18,634 nucleotides of DNA from assembly GCA_002298155.1 (NCBI GenBank), contig DBME01000203.1:1179-19812 (forward strand), read 5' to 3'. The translations under genes and the position numbers were made by a program. Each line of letters begins with the position of its first letter. Within the stretch, counting starts at the first letter, position 1. The notes beneath the pieces were generated by a model. It did not search any database. It saw nothing but the letters and a program-made list of their open reading frames with translations, and had not been told where the DNA came from. Source of the DNA: Holophagaceae bacterium UBA706 (GTDB lineage: Bacteria; Acidobacteriota; Holophagae; Holophagales; Holophagaceae). This document shows, in pieces, positions 6,328 through 14,540 of this stretch.

Positions 6328-7539
6328 TCATGCCACCGGACCTGAATCCCCTACCCCCTCCCTTTCCTCCCACCAGGACACCGGAACCAGGGGTGACGGC
6401 AGGCTCCCCAGGCAGTCCCTGCCGCAGCGGTTGCACAGGAACCCTCCGGGCCGGTTTGTTCCGTTCAGGGTCAGGCGGTGGGGGTGCTTGGGGTCTGGAG
6501 TGACCCGCAGCCTAGGCCCCGGGGCATCCCGCAGGGGGAGGATGCGCCAGGGGTGGTTCGATTCCCGGGGGAAGCCGAAGGCGATGCTTGCGACATGGCC
6601 CTGCACGGGCTCAAGGATCACTTCCGGTTCACAGGGCGGCAGCAGAGATGAAGCCTGGGCTGCACTCCTGAGGAGATCCCGGCGGAGGCCGCGCTGGTTC
6701 GGGCATCGGCACCAGGAGCATTGCCAGCGCAGTGCGGGCTTGATCCGCCGCGAGGGCGAGGCGAGCCACGCGGTGATGGCGTCCTCGAAAAAGGCCGCCG
6801 CAAGCTGGGAAACGAGGTCGGCGGCGTCAAGCCAGACCGGGATCCTGGAGTCCATGATCCGATTGGCCCAGGCACAGACGCGGCAGGTTCTGGTCCAGGG
6901 ATGACAGGCCTGGCGGGGGCTCCAGGCGCCCGGATTGCGCAGGACCTGCATGGCGTCGACCTCTACCCAGGGATGGCTCGTCCTGGCCGCCTTGGTGGAA
7001 TCCACGGCGTGGGTGACGAGCACCTCGATCCCGAGGATGGGGCGGCCCTGTTTGAGGAGAAGCACATCCGGCCGCAGGTCGTCGGGGGTGGCCTCTTCCA
7101 CACGTACCTGGTCGAAATCCAGATCCGCGAGGTGGAGCCACGCCTCCCCGGGGCATGGGGCCGGCCCCTCGCGTTCGAACGCATCCCTGCGGCCTCCGCA
7201 AGGTACCCGCAGGCGCGGAACGCCGCGCCGAACCCCCCTCAAGCGCCGGCAGAGCATCCTTGCGATCCAAGTTTTGATGCCCAGGTGGAGGGCGGTTTCC
7301 GGCGAGCAGAAACCATCGGCTTTGTGTGCGAAATGGGGAACGCGCACCTCCCCTTTGCGTAGCACCAGTCCAGCATGGCAGCCCGGGCACCGGTAGGCGG
7401 TGCCAGGGCGTGCGTAGCGCGCGAGCACAAGCCTGCCTGTGGGCGCTTCACCCACCGGCACCTTGAATTCCTGGATACTGCCACCCCCGCGCTGTGGAGC
7501 CTCTCCGGCAGGGGGATCCTCGTCGTCAGCCATCGTCAT
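6328..7539 (-). CDS. CoiA-like protein: zinc finger plus predicted PD-(D/E)XK nuclease domain
   Basis: A 403-residue protein. After a polar N-terminus comes a CoiA-type zinc-binding motif, CPGC at 51-54 with HFAH at 69-72, then an LHLGIK helix (about 84-89). A nuclease-like core follows: RPDVLL (Asp158) and GIEVLVTH (Glu172), the pattern of CoiA-type PD-(D/E)XK domains. Two further cysteine clusters (around CSWCRCP and, near the C-terminus, CNRCGRDC) suggest additional zinc sites. CoiA proteins act on DNA during natural transformation in Gram-positives; relatives are widespread with unclear roles. No com genes are nearby. It converges on the abiE pair with 39 bases between them and diverges from the chaperone operon. 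ATG at 7539 is used; ATG at 7533 is an equal alternative, and no clear ribosome site is seen for either. Confidence 0.7.
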   Translation of the reverse strand: MTMADDEDPPAGEAPQRGGGSIQEFKVPVGEAPTGRLVLARYARPGTAYRCPGCHAGLVLRKGEVRVPHFAHKADGFCSPETALHLGIKTWIARMLCRRLRGVRRGVPRLRVPCGGRRDAFEREGPAPCPGEAWLHLADLDFDQVRVEEATPDDLRPDVLLLKQGRPILGIEVLVTHAVDSTKAARTSHPWVEVDAMQVLRNPGAWSPRQACHPWTRTCRVCAWANRIMDSRIPVWLDAADLVSQLAAAFFEDAITAWLASPSRRIKPALRWQCSWCRCPNQRGLRRDLLRSAAQASSLLPPCEPEVILEPVQGHVASIAFGFPRESNHPWRILPLRDAPGPRLRVTPDPKHPHRLTLNGTNRPGGFLCNRCGRDCLGSLPSPLVPVSWWEEREGVGDSGPVA

Positions 7540-7641
7540 GACGGCAGGCTATAGCCAAGAACCCCGGTCGTTCGGCTAATAATTCGGACCTTTGGCCTGA
7601 AACCGGCAAGACCGTCCACCAAATTCAGAAGGAGAAACGGG
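7540..7641. promoter_or_regulatory. Divergent promoter region between the CoiA-like gene and the chaperone operon
   Basis: A TAATAAT box on the plus strand at 7577-7583 may be the -10 for the chaperone operon, but no good -35 precedes it. TATAGC on the minus strand (7553-7548) may be the -10 of the CoiA-like gene. AAGGAG at 7629-7634 is a strong ribosome site for the ATG at 7642. I see no sigma-32 motif or CIRCE element, so heat-shock control is not supported here. Confidence 0.35.
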
Positions 7642-10071
7642 ATGAGAAAATTCATCACATCCCGGCTCTGCCTGATCGTGCTGTCCGCTTTTCGTTGGAA
7701 GCTCTTTTCGTCATTCTGGAGAATGATTCGGGAGGCTGGCCGGATGGGGGAGAATCTGGAGATGGGGTTGAAGGCGTTCCGCCAGAAGCGGTGGGACGAG
7801 GCCATCCAGGCCTGGACCGGTGCGGCCAAGGAGGACTCTGCACGTGCCTCACAGGCCCTGGCCGAGGCGCATTTCCGCAGGACCCTGGAAACGGTGGCCC
7901 ATCCTGACGAAGGGGGGACGGAACCGGAGGCGGACCTCCAGGCCGCCACGAAACTCATGCCGGAGGAGGGACGCTATTGGTACCACCTGGGCCTGGTCCG
8001 CCACCGGCGCGCCGATGTGCCGGGAGCCGCCTCGGCCTATGAGCGTGCGGCCCGTGCGGGTTTCGCCCGAAGCGAAGCCCTGGCCTTCGTCCGGAGCATC
8101 CTCACCCTGGAATCCGGTGGAACGGTCCCGTCCGGGTCGGAGCCCATCGGCAGCAGCCTGATCCAGCCGTTCACCGCCCTGGCGGAGCGTGACTGGGAGC
8201 GGCTGGAGGCGCTCCCTCCCTTTCCGCCCCTGGCCCAGACCAAGGGCACGCCGGCCGTGCCGGGCCTGGTGCCGCTCTGCCACGGTCTAGGCCAGGCCGG
8301 CCGGCAGAACTGGACGGATGCCGCCCGAACCCTCGATGCCATCGGTACCGGCGTCCTGCCGGGGCCGATGGAGGCCTTCCGGGTGGCTTTCCTGGTGGAC
8401 GCCCTCCGGGCCCTGGGACGGGAAGGGGACGCGCGCAAGCTCCTGAGCGCGGCCTTCTCCCGCACCCGAAGCGGGCTTCTGGGAAACAAGATGGCGGCCT
8501 CGGGCCAGACCGGATTGGACGAGGCCGTCCAGGGTGGGCGATGGGCCGAAGCGGCCCAGCTCGGTGCCGCGCTGATCAAGGAGGCACCGCACAACCTCGG
8601 CGCCATGGCGGCCCTGGGCAACGCCCTGGACCGCCTGGCCAGGGACGCCGCGGCGGCAGGCCGGTGGGAGGAGGCCGTCCGGTACTGGAAGGAACTGGCT
8701 GGGCACCTGGGCCGGAGTGTCCTGGGGGCGGGCCCCCGGATGGCGACGATCCATCACAACCTGGCCCTGGCCCTGGAGCGCCAGGAAAAATGGAGCGCCG
8801 CCGCGGAGGCCTGGCTGGCTTGTGCCGCCAGCCTGCCCAAGCGCGCCTCCGCAAGAACCCGGCAGGCCGGTGCGCTGGTGCCGGCGAAGGATCAGGAGGA
8901 GCTGCGCCGGCGCCGCGACTGGATCGAACGGAGGGCCTTGGAGATGCGCAAGCGGGCGGGATCGGCCCCGGCCATCCTCCGCCAGGAGAAGGCCCTGCTC
9001 AAGCGCAACCCGCGTGATCCCCACCTGCACCTGGAATACGCGCGCAATCTGCTGGAGGATGGGCAAGCCTTTCAGGCATGGCGGGAAGCGGAGAAGCTGC
9101 TGGCCCATACCCCGGGATTGCCTGGGGGCATGGAACTCCTGGCCGAATGCCAGATGGAGGAGGGGTACCTGGCCGCCGCGGAACGCACCCTGCGCCAGGG
9201 TGTGGGCCTGCACCCCGGCCACCCCGGCCTTCGCCAGGGCCTGGCCCAGGTCCTGATGGAAAAGGCCAAGGATGCGACCCTCACGGGGAACTGGCGGATG
9301 GGGGTCGCCTTCCTGGAGGAGGCCGGAGGGTTCGCCCCCCAGGACGTGGAGATCCGCCTGGCCCTGGGCGAAATGATGCTGGTACATGGCGACGCGGGCA
9401 AGGCCTGGGCGCACCTGGAGATGGCGCTGGCCCGGGGCGGTTCCCACGCCTTCTGCAGGACGCTGCAACTGCTGACCGGCCGGGGCGACCTTGCCGGGGC
9501 CCGCGCCCTGGTGGAGCGCAGCGGCGGGGAACTCAAGGTGGGACTCGACGGCCTACTGACCGCCGCGGAGATGTGTCTGGACGCTGCGGATGCGCCCCAG
9601 CCCCGGAGGAAAGCCGGGAAACGCGCCAAGGCCGACCCGGGCCCGAGCGTCTGGGAGGAACTGGCCGGCGTCCTGCTCGAAGCGGCGGCCGCCACGGGGG
9701 ATCCGGAGATGATCCTGGAGGACATCACCCGGATGCTCCTGGGGAACCGTCCGGCGATGGCGCTGCCCTACGCCCGGCAACGGACAGAGCGTTGGCCGAA
9801 GAACGCCGAAGCCTGGATGGATCTGGCCGTGATCCTGGATGGCCTTGGCCGGAGGCAGGAGACCGAAACCGCCCTCGCCAAGGCCGAGCGCGCCGCCCGG
9901 AATGGCCGCGACCGCGAATTGCCGGAAACGATCCAGGCCGCCAGGGAGCTCCTTCGGGTCCTGGGCAGCGGCACCCTCCACCGAAGCTTCAAGGAAGCCC
10001 TGGAAGACCCCTTTGAACCGGATCCCAGGCCCCGGAAACGCGGGGGCAGCTACGAGGAGATTCCCTTCTGA
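7642..10071 (+). CDS. Large TPR-repeat protein, first gene of an Hsp70 chaperone operon
   Basis: An 809-residue protein made mostly of helical TPR-like repeats, for example around residues 41-60 (LKAFRQKRWDEAIQAWTGAA), 105-130, 305-390, 445-570 and 715-760. No enzymatic motif is visible. The C-terminus is charged and probably disordered. Its stop overlaps the J-like gene by one base (TGATG), and GrpE-like and Hsp70 genes follow, so it is likely an adaptor or client-recruiting partner of this chaperone set. AAGGAG seven bases before the ATG at 7642 supports this start, but the first 27 residues are basic and hydrophobic, unlike the rest. An ATG at 7744, with GGGAGG nine bases upstream, gives a clean TPR start. 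If 7642 is right, the protein may attach to the membrane through this segment. Confidence 0.8.
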   Translation: MRKFITSRLCLIVLSAFRWKLFSSFWRMIREAGRMGENLEMGLKAFRQKRWDEAIQAWTGAAKEDSARASQALAEAHFRRTLETVAHPDEGGTEPEADLQAATKLMPEEGRYWYHLGLVRHRRADVPGAASAYERAARAGFARSEALAFVRSILTLESGGTVPSGSEPIGSSLIQPFTALAERDWERLEALPPFPPLAQTKGTPAVPGLVPLCHGLGQAGRQNWTDAARTLDAIGTGVLPGPMEAFRVAFLVDALRALGREGDARKLLSAAFSRTRSGLLGNKMAASGQTGLDEAVQGGRWAEAAQLGAALIKEAPHNLGAMAALGNALDRLARDAAAAGRWEEAVRYWKELAGHLGRSVLGAGPRMATIHHNLALALERQEKWSAAAEAWLACAASLPKRASARTRQAGALVPAKDQEELRRRRDWIERRALEMRKRAGSAPAILRQEKALLKRNPRDPHLHLEYARNLLEDGQAFQAWREAEKLLAHTPGLPGGMELLAECQMEEGYLAAAERTLRQGVGLHPGHPGLRQGLAQVLMEKAKDATLTGNWRMGVAFLEEAGGFAPQDVEIRLALGEMMLVHGDAGKAWAHLEMALARGGSHAFCRTLQLLTGRGDLAGARALVERSGGELKVGLDGLLTAAEMCLDAADAPQPRRKAGKRAKADPGPSVWEELAGVLLEAAAATGDPEMILEDITRMLLGNRPAMALPYARQRTERWPKNAEAWMDLAVILDGLGRRQETETALAKAERAARNGRDRELPETIQAARELLRVLGSGTLHRSFKEALEDPFEPDPRPRKRGGSYEEIPF

Positions 10072-10418
10072 TGAACACCCAGCCTCTTTCCTCCGACCCC
10101 TACGCCGAACTGGGCGTGGATCCGGACGCCACGCCCGAAGACGTCCGCAAGGCCTACTTCGCAATGGTCCGCACCGCCGGGCCGGAGAAGGATCCGGCCC
10201 GGTTCAAGCGGATCCGGGCCGCCTATGAACAACTGTCCGACCCCGGACGGCGCTTCGAGACAGACTTGCTGCGGTTCCAGCCATGGACACCGCTGCTGGG
10301 GGCCTGGCAGGACGAGGCGGCGGCCGATTGGCAGGCCGAGGTGCTTCGAGCGGCCCGCTCGCTCAGCGATCTGGACCGCAGGCATTTCCGGGAAGACTGC
10401 AAGGAGGTGACACTGTGA
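10071..10418 (+). CDS. Short J-domain-like protein with altered HPD motif
   Basis: A 115-residue protein. Residues 9-60 match a J domain: DPYAELGVDPDATPEDVRKAY (helices I-II), then FKRIRAAYEQLSDPGRR (helix III). The invariant His-Pro-Asp loop that stimulates Hsp70 ATPase is replaced by Gly37-Pro38-Glu39. There is no G/F region, zinc domain or DnaJ C-terminal domain; a short helical tail (about 70-115) follows. The start overlaps the TPR stop (TGATG), with GGAG upstream, and its end overlaps the GrpE-like start by four bases. It is therefore part of the same translation unit and presumably partners the Hsp70 encoded two genes on. Whether it stimulates that Hsp70 without a normal HPD is open. 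Confidence 0.8.
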   Translation: MNTQPLSSDPYAELGVDPDATPEDVRKAYFAMVRTAGPEKDPARFKRIRAAYEQLSDPGRRFETDLLRFQPWTPLLGAWQDEAAADWQAEVLRAARSLSDLDRRHFREDCKEVTL

Positions 10419-11197
10419 GCGAGGAGGAGGCCATCGACTGGCAGCATTTCCAGGCACGGCTGGAGGACCTGACCCGCATCGCCGAGGAACTGCGGTTCGT
10501 TCGCGAGGAGGACCAGGAAGCCTGGAATACCCTGAAGGAACGTCTGGACCGCATCGAGAAGCAGGTGATCCGATCCGGCAAGGAGCAGTTCCGGGCCAAC
10601 GCCCTCACCGAAGCCACCCAGGCCCAATTGGGGACCGTGCTGGAGACCCTCAAGGCCCTGGACGAGGAGCGCGGCCAGGAACTGGAGCGGGCGCGGGCGG
10701 CGTTGCAGGGCGCGCGCACCGAGGGACGGGTCGCCTTCTTCACGCGATTCCTGCCGGCCATGGACAGCCTCGAGGAGGCCCTGGCGGCGGGGCACCGGCA
10801 ACTGGCGGGCTGGATCCAGGATCCTGCCGGCGCCGAGCCGCCGGCTTCGCTCCCGTTGCGCGTCCGGCTGTACCATGCCTGGCGCCTGGCCACCGGAGCC
10901 TGGCTCCCCTGGGAACTGACCGCCGAACCCCGGGAACAGCTCCGGCCCGAAGCTCTTGCGGCCTGGCTGAAGGGGCTGGATCTGCTGCGGGAGCGCCTGC
11001 TGGAGCACTTCGCGCAGGAGGGCATCCTGCCCATGGAGACGCTGGGCCGGGCCTTCGACCCCCACCTCCATCTCGCCTTCGAAACGGTCCAGCCGGATCC
11101 GCATCACCCGGCCGGCACCATCGTCCGGGAAGCACGCCCCGGCTACCTCCTGGGTGATACGGTCCTCCGCTACGCCGAAGTGGTGGTCGCGAAATGA
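10415..11197 (+). CDS. GrpE-like nucleotide exchange factor
   Basis: A 260-residue protein starting at a GTG that overlaps the previous stop (GTGA), with AAGGAGGTG at 10401-10409 as a near-perfect ribosome site. An ATG at 10283 in frame lies inside the J-like gene and lacks such a site. Residues 1-105 are charged and probably coiled coil, as in GrpE. The C-terminal part is recognisable as GrpE: LLEHFAQEGILPMETLGRAF, FDPHLHLAF, then AGTIVREARPGYLLGDTVLRYAEVVVAK in pieces. It is longer than E. coli GrpE (about 197 aa), with extra sequence at about 125-185 between the LPAMDSLEEAL helix and the exchange domain. GrpE proteins release ADP from Hsp70; this one most likely serves the Hsp70 encoded 43 bases downstream. 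Confidence 0.85.
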   Translation: MSEEEAIDWQHFQARLEDLTRIAEELRFVREEDQEAWNTLKERLDRIEKQVIRSGKEQFRANALTEATQAQLGTVLETLKALDEERGQELERARAALQGARTEGRVAFFTRFLPAMDSLEEALAAGHRQLAGWIQDPAGAEPPASLPLRVRLYHAWRLATGAWLPWELTAEPREQLRPEALAAWLKGLDLLRERLLEHFAQEGILPMETLGRAFDPHLHLAFETVQPDPHHPAGTIVREARPGYLLGDTVLRYAEVVVAK

Positions 11198-11240
11198 AGC
11201 CCACCCAGCCCCAACCGGCACCAGACTTCAGGAAGGGCGC

Positions 11241-12977
11241 ATGAGCCGCATCATCGGAATTGATCTTGGAACCACGTTTTCGGCGGTCAGTGCCGTCCGG
11301 GCCGGGCGGCCCGGAATCCTGCCCGACGGCAGCGAAAGAATCATCCCGTCCGTGGTGGGCTTCGCGCCCAGCGGAGCGCTGCTGGTCGGTACGCCGGCCC
11401 GCAACCAACTGATCCTGCATCCGGAAGACACGGTGCGATCGATCAAGCGAAGGATGGGCACCGAGGAAACCGTGCGGCTGCACGGCCATGATTTCCGCCC
11501 CGTGGAGATCTCAGCGCTGATCCTCAAGGAGATGAAAAGGATTGCCGAGGCGAACCTGGGGGAGCCCGTTGACCGGGCGGTCATCACCGTGCCCGCCTTC
11601 TTCTCCGACGCCGCCCGTCAGGCCACCAAAGAGGCTGGGGAACTGGCCGGCTTCACCGTGGATCGGATCATCAATGAACCCACCGCCGCGGCTCTGGCCT
11701 TCGGCCTGGACCGGGTCGACGAGAACAGCCTGGTGGCCGTCTACGACCTGGGCGGCGGGACGTTCGATGTCTCCATCATCGAACTGAACCAGGGCGTGAT
11801 CGAAGTCCGAGCTTCACACGGGGATACCTGCCTGGGGGGCGATGATTTCGATGCCCTGCTCGCGGAGCGGCTGCTGGCAGCCTTCAAGGACGCCCATGGC
11901 CCTTCGGCGGATCCCAGCCGGGATCCCAGGGCCATGGCGCGCCTGCGCCGCGCCGCGGAAGCGGCCAAGATCGCCTTGTCGGTCAAGCCCTTCGCCACGG
12001 TGCGGGAGGAATTCCTGCTGGAACGGGACGGCAAGCCCCTCCACCTGGAGGTGGAGGTCTCCCGGGAAGAATTCGAGGAACTGATCGAACCGCTTCTTGA
12101 GCGGAGCCTCGCGTGTTTTGACCAGGCCCTGACCGATGCGGGCCTCACGGCGGGCGATCTGGACCGGGTCATCCTTGTTGGCGGATCCACGCGGATTCCC
12201 CTGGTCTGGGAAATGGTGGGCCGGCACGCCGGGCTCGAACCCATGTGTGAAATCAATCCGGACGAAGCCGTGGCCCTGGGGGCTGGCATCCAGGCTGCCA
12301 TCATCCAGGGGGAAGCCATCGACGCGGTGCTGGTGGACGTCACGCCCCATTCGCTGGGGATCGAGGTTGTGGACTGGGCCTTCGGCACGCTGGTCGATGA
12401 TCGCTACCAGGCCATCATCCACCGGAATTCCGCGCTGCCCACCACCCGGGCCATGGCCTTTTCCGCCGTGCATCCGGAGCAGACCCGGATCGAGGTGAAG
12501 ATCTACCAGGGCGAGGCGGCGGTCGCCTCGGACAACACCCTGCTGGGGGAATTCCTCTTCGAAGGGCTCAAACCCGACAAGCCCGGCCTCCCGCCCTCCA
12601 TCACGGTCGAATTCGACCTGGATGTGAACGGCATCCTGCATGTCTCCGCAACGGACCGGGGCTCCCGCAAGGTGAAGCAGACCACCGTCCAGGCCTCGCA
12701 CGAGCGCCTCAGTCCCGCCGACAAGCAAGCCACCGTCCGATTTCTGGAAGGGGTCTGGGGCGATGGGGAAATGGAACTGGCCCAGGCCCGGGCCGGCGAC
12801 GATCCCCTCCTTGCCAGGGCCCGTGCTCTGCTGGCCTCGAGGGAGAGCGGAGACTGCTCCAACTTGGCAGATCTGGTCCGGCGCGCCGACAAGGCCATGG
12901 CGGAAGGAAGGCACGAGGCACTGGGGGAGATCCTGGATCAGGTTGTCGATTGTCTATATGAGCTGGAAGGGGACTAG
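11241..12977 (+). CDS. Hsp70 family chaperone (DnaK paralogue)
   Basis: A 578-residue Hsp70. The ATPase motifs are intact: IGIDLGTTFS (5-14), VYDLGGGTFDVSIIEL (168-182), GDTCLGGDDFD (194-204) and ILVGGSTRIP (311-320). The linker region is VLVDVTPHSLGIE (363-375), close to DVLLLDVTPLSLGIE of DnaK. A beta substrate-binding domain follows to about 480. The helical lid is shorter than in DnaK (about 640 aa in total) and there is no EEVD-like tail. GGAAGG at 11231-11236 precedes the ATG. An in-frame ATG at 11154 lies inside the GrpE-like gene and is rejected. Its own J-like and GrpE-like partners sit immediately upstream, suggesting a dedicated chaperone machine in place of, or beside, the housekeeping DnaK. 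I leave the symbol empty because dnaK is probably elsewhere. Confidence 0.93.
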   Translation: MSRIIGIDLGTTFSAVSAVRAGRPGILPDGSERIIPSVVGFAPSGALLVGTPARNQLILHPEDTVRSIKRRMGTEETVRLHGHDFRPVEISALILKEMKRIAEANLGEPVDRAVITVPAFFSDAARQATKEAGELAGFTVDRIINEPTAAALAFGLDRVDENSLVAVYDLGGGTFDVSIIELNQGVIEVRASHGDTCLGGDDFDALLAERLLAAFKDAHGPSADPSRDPRAMARLRRAAEAAKIALSVKPFATVREEFLLERDGKPLHLEVEVSREEFEELIEPLLERSLACFDQALTDAGLTAGDLDRVILVGGSTRIPLVWEMVGRHAGLEPMCEINPDEAVALGAGIQAAIIQGEAIDAVLVDVTPHSLGIEVVDWAFGTLVDDRYQAIIHRNSALPTTRAMAFSAVHPEQTRIEVKIYQGEAAVASDNTLLGEFLFEGLKPDKPGLPPSITVEFDLDVNGILHVSATDRGSRKVKQTTVQASHERLSPADKQATVRFLEGVWGDGEMELAQARAGDDPLLARARALLASRESGDCSNLADLVRRADKAMAEGRHEALGEILDQVVDCLYELEGD

Positions 12978-12991
12978 TATTCCTCGAAGTG

Positions 12992-12997
12992 TATAAT
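12992..12997 (+). promoter_or_regulatory. -10 box for the Sel1-repeat gene
   Basis: A perfect TATAAT lies 22 bases before the ATG at 13020 in the 42-base gap after the Hsp70 gene. The -35 region (about 12969-12974, inside the Hsp70 end) is poor. It suggests the Sel1 gene can be transcribed separately. Confidence 0.45.
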
Positions 12998-13019
12998 TGG
13001 TGCATTCCTGGAGACAGAC

Positions 13020-14489
13020 ATGAGAGGTTATGCAACCCTCGCCATTTGGGCGGTCTGCCGTGTCGTCCAGGCCCAGGCTCCCCCAGTCACGCCGCCGCCA
13101 GCCCCGGCCCTCCAGGCGGATTCACCCGCCTTCGGAGAGGCCATGAATGCCCTGCGGGCCAAGGAATATGCCCGGGTCCCCGATCTTCTGCTCCGGGCTG
13201 CCCAGGAAGGGGATCTCCGGGGGCTCGTGGTCCTGGGGCGGATGACCCTGACTGGAGATGGAGTCCCCAAGGATCCTGCCAAAGGTGTGGGCTACCTTCG
13301 GGAGGCGGTGGCAAAGGGGAGCCGCGCCGGGAAATTCTTCCTGGGCTTGTCCCTCATCCAAGGAGCCGCGGGACCTCCTGATCCGGTCCAGGGCCGGTCC
13401 CTGATCCGGGAGGCGGCGGACCTGGGCCATCCCTTGGCCCAGGAATGGCTGGGCCAGGATCTCCTGGAGGGCGATCCGAGCGAAAGCCAATTCCAGGAAG
13501 CGCGCACATGGCTCGAGAAGGCCAGCGCCCAGGATGAAGCGTCGGCCACGGCATCGCTTGCAAACCTCCTCTTCTACGGAAAGGGAGGTCCCAAGGACCT
13601 GCCCCGGGCTGAAGCCTTGGCGCGCAAGGCTTTGGGAAGGGGTGTCGCCTGGGCGCAGAATGTGCTCTTCTCCGTTTTGTCCGTGACCAACCGGCTGGAG
13701 GAGCTTACGCTGCCTGCGGATCCATTCGCACGCATCGAACGCAGCGCGTCCTCCATGGACGAAGGAATGGGGGCCATCCTGCAAGCCCTTGGCGATAAAT
13801 GGATCGCCCCGTGGAAGGCTCTCGAAAGCCACGCTGCATCCCGCCCCCCTTTCGACCTGGTCATCATCCCCATGGTCAGGAAGACGGCTCGCCCCGCGGA
13901 GGGCGGGGAAAACGTTAAACCGGTAAGCAGTTGGGAAGTGCCCAAGGGCGCCAAGCTCCCCCTCATCCCCGTCGATTCCGTGAAACAGGAGTATGAATTC
14001 CTCTCGGAACATGGGGTGCCATCGGGTCTTCGGCTCATGCCGGGTTCCCAGTCCTTGCTGATGGATCCGGCCCGGGATCAGCTGGAGTTCGTCGACGCCA
14101 CAGGCCAGCATTGGGCCGCGCAATTCGCCATCGGTTCCTTCTTCGGGAAGATGGGGAAGGAGAATGCCCCCTTGATGACCCCGGAGGCTGATGCCCTGTA
14201 TGCGGACCTCCGGCAGGGGCGCATCCAGGAGGCCTGCGAACCCAAACGAATCAAGCGTCTCGCGTCCGCATCCCCCAGCCTCGCACTGGTCCCCTCTGTC
14301 CAGATCCTCGCGCTCATGCGGGAGCAGAAGCCGAACGCCGCCAAGCTCGCGGAATCCGCCCGTCAGCTCAGAAAGCAGCTTCCCTTCAATCGATGGGCTC
14401 AGCTCCTTGCGGGCCTCGCCTTCCTTGCGGCGGGAGACGCAAAGGAGGCGGCCCTTCAGAAGGGATGGTGCGAGCGCCTGGCTGAGTGA
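13020..14489 (+). CDS. Exported Sel1-repeat (TPR-like) protein
   Basis: A 489-residue protein. Residues 1-19 look like a signal peptide (GYATLAIWAVCRVVQAQA), followed by a Pro/Ala-rich linker. Sel1-like repeats occupy about 40-225, with typical pieces VLGRMTLTGDGVPKDPAKGV, YLREAVAKGSRAGKFFLGLS and LANLLFYGKGGPKDLPRAEA. The C-terminal half (about 230-489) has no motif I recognise and may be specific to this lineage. Sel1 repeats mediate protein-protein contacts, often in the envelope. GGAG sits seven bases before the ATG. It follows the chaperone operon closely but has its own -10, so a functional link to it is uncertain. Confidence 0.75.
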   Translation: MRGYATLAIWAVCRVVQAQAPPVTPPPAPALQADSPAFGEAMNALRAKEYARVPDLLLRAAQEGDLRGLVVLGRMTLTGDGVPKDPAKGVGYLREAVAKGSRAGKFFLGLSLIQGAAGPPDPVQGRSLIREAADLGHPLAQEWLGQDLLEGDPSESQFQEARTWLEKASAQDEASATASLANLLFYGKGGPKDLPRAEALARKALGRGVAWAQNVLFSVLSVTNRLEELTLPADPFARIERSASSMDEGMGAILQALGDKWIAPWKALESHAASRPPFDLVIIPMVRKTARPAEGGENVKPVSSWEVPKGAKLPLIPVDSVKQEYEFLSEHGVPSGLRLMPGSQSLLMDPARDQLEFVDATGQHWAAQFAIGSFFGKMGKENAPLMTPEADALYADLRQGRIQEACEPKRIKRLASASPSLALVPSVQILALMREQKPNAAKLAESARQLRKQLPFNRWAQLLAGLAFLAAGDAKEAALQKGWCERLAE

Positions 14490-14522
14490 AAGGTCATCCC
14501 TTGCATGGGGTAGGGTGACCTT
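14490..14522. terminator. Hairpin between convergent genes
   Basis: AAGGTCA-t-CCC (14490-14500) pairs with GGGTGACCTT (14513-14522) with one bulged T. It begins right after the Sel1 stop. On the minus strand it is followed by TTTCACTC, so it may end the VOC transcript as well. T tracts are short. Confidence 0.45.
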
Positions 14523-14540
14523 GCGTCAAAGGGGAAACCC

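Noticed and set aside
7540..7641. Heat-shock control (sigma-32 promoter or CIRCE) of the chaperone operon
   Set aside because: Neither motif can be found in the upstream gap.
8287..9468. 393-residue minus-strand frame inside the TPR gene
   Set aside because: Complement-strand artefact of GC-rich coding DNA, without family features.
11814..12914. 366-residue minus-strand frame inside the Hsp70 gene
   Set aside because: The opposite strand encodes an unmistakable Hsp70; this is its shadow.
13122..14123. 333-residue minus-strand frame inside the Sel1 gene
   Set aside because: No start signal or family motif; antisense to the Sel1 repeats.
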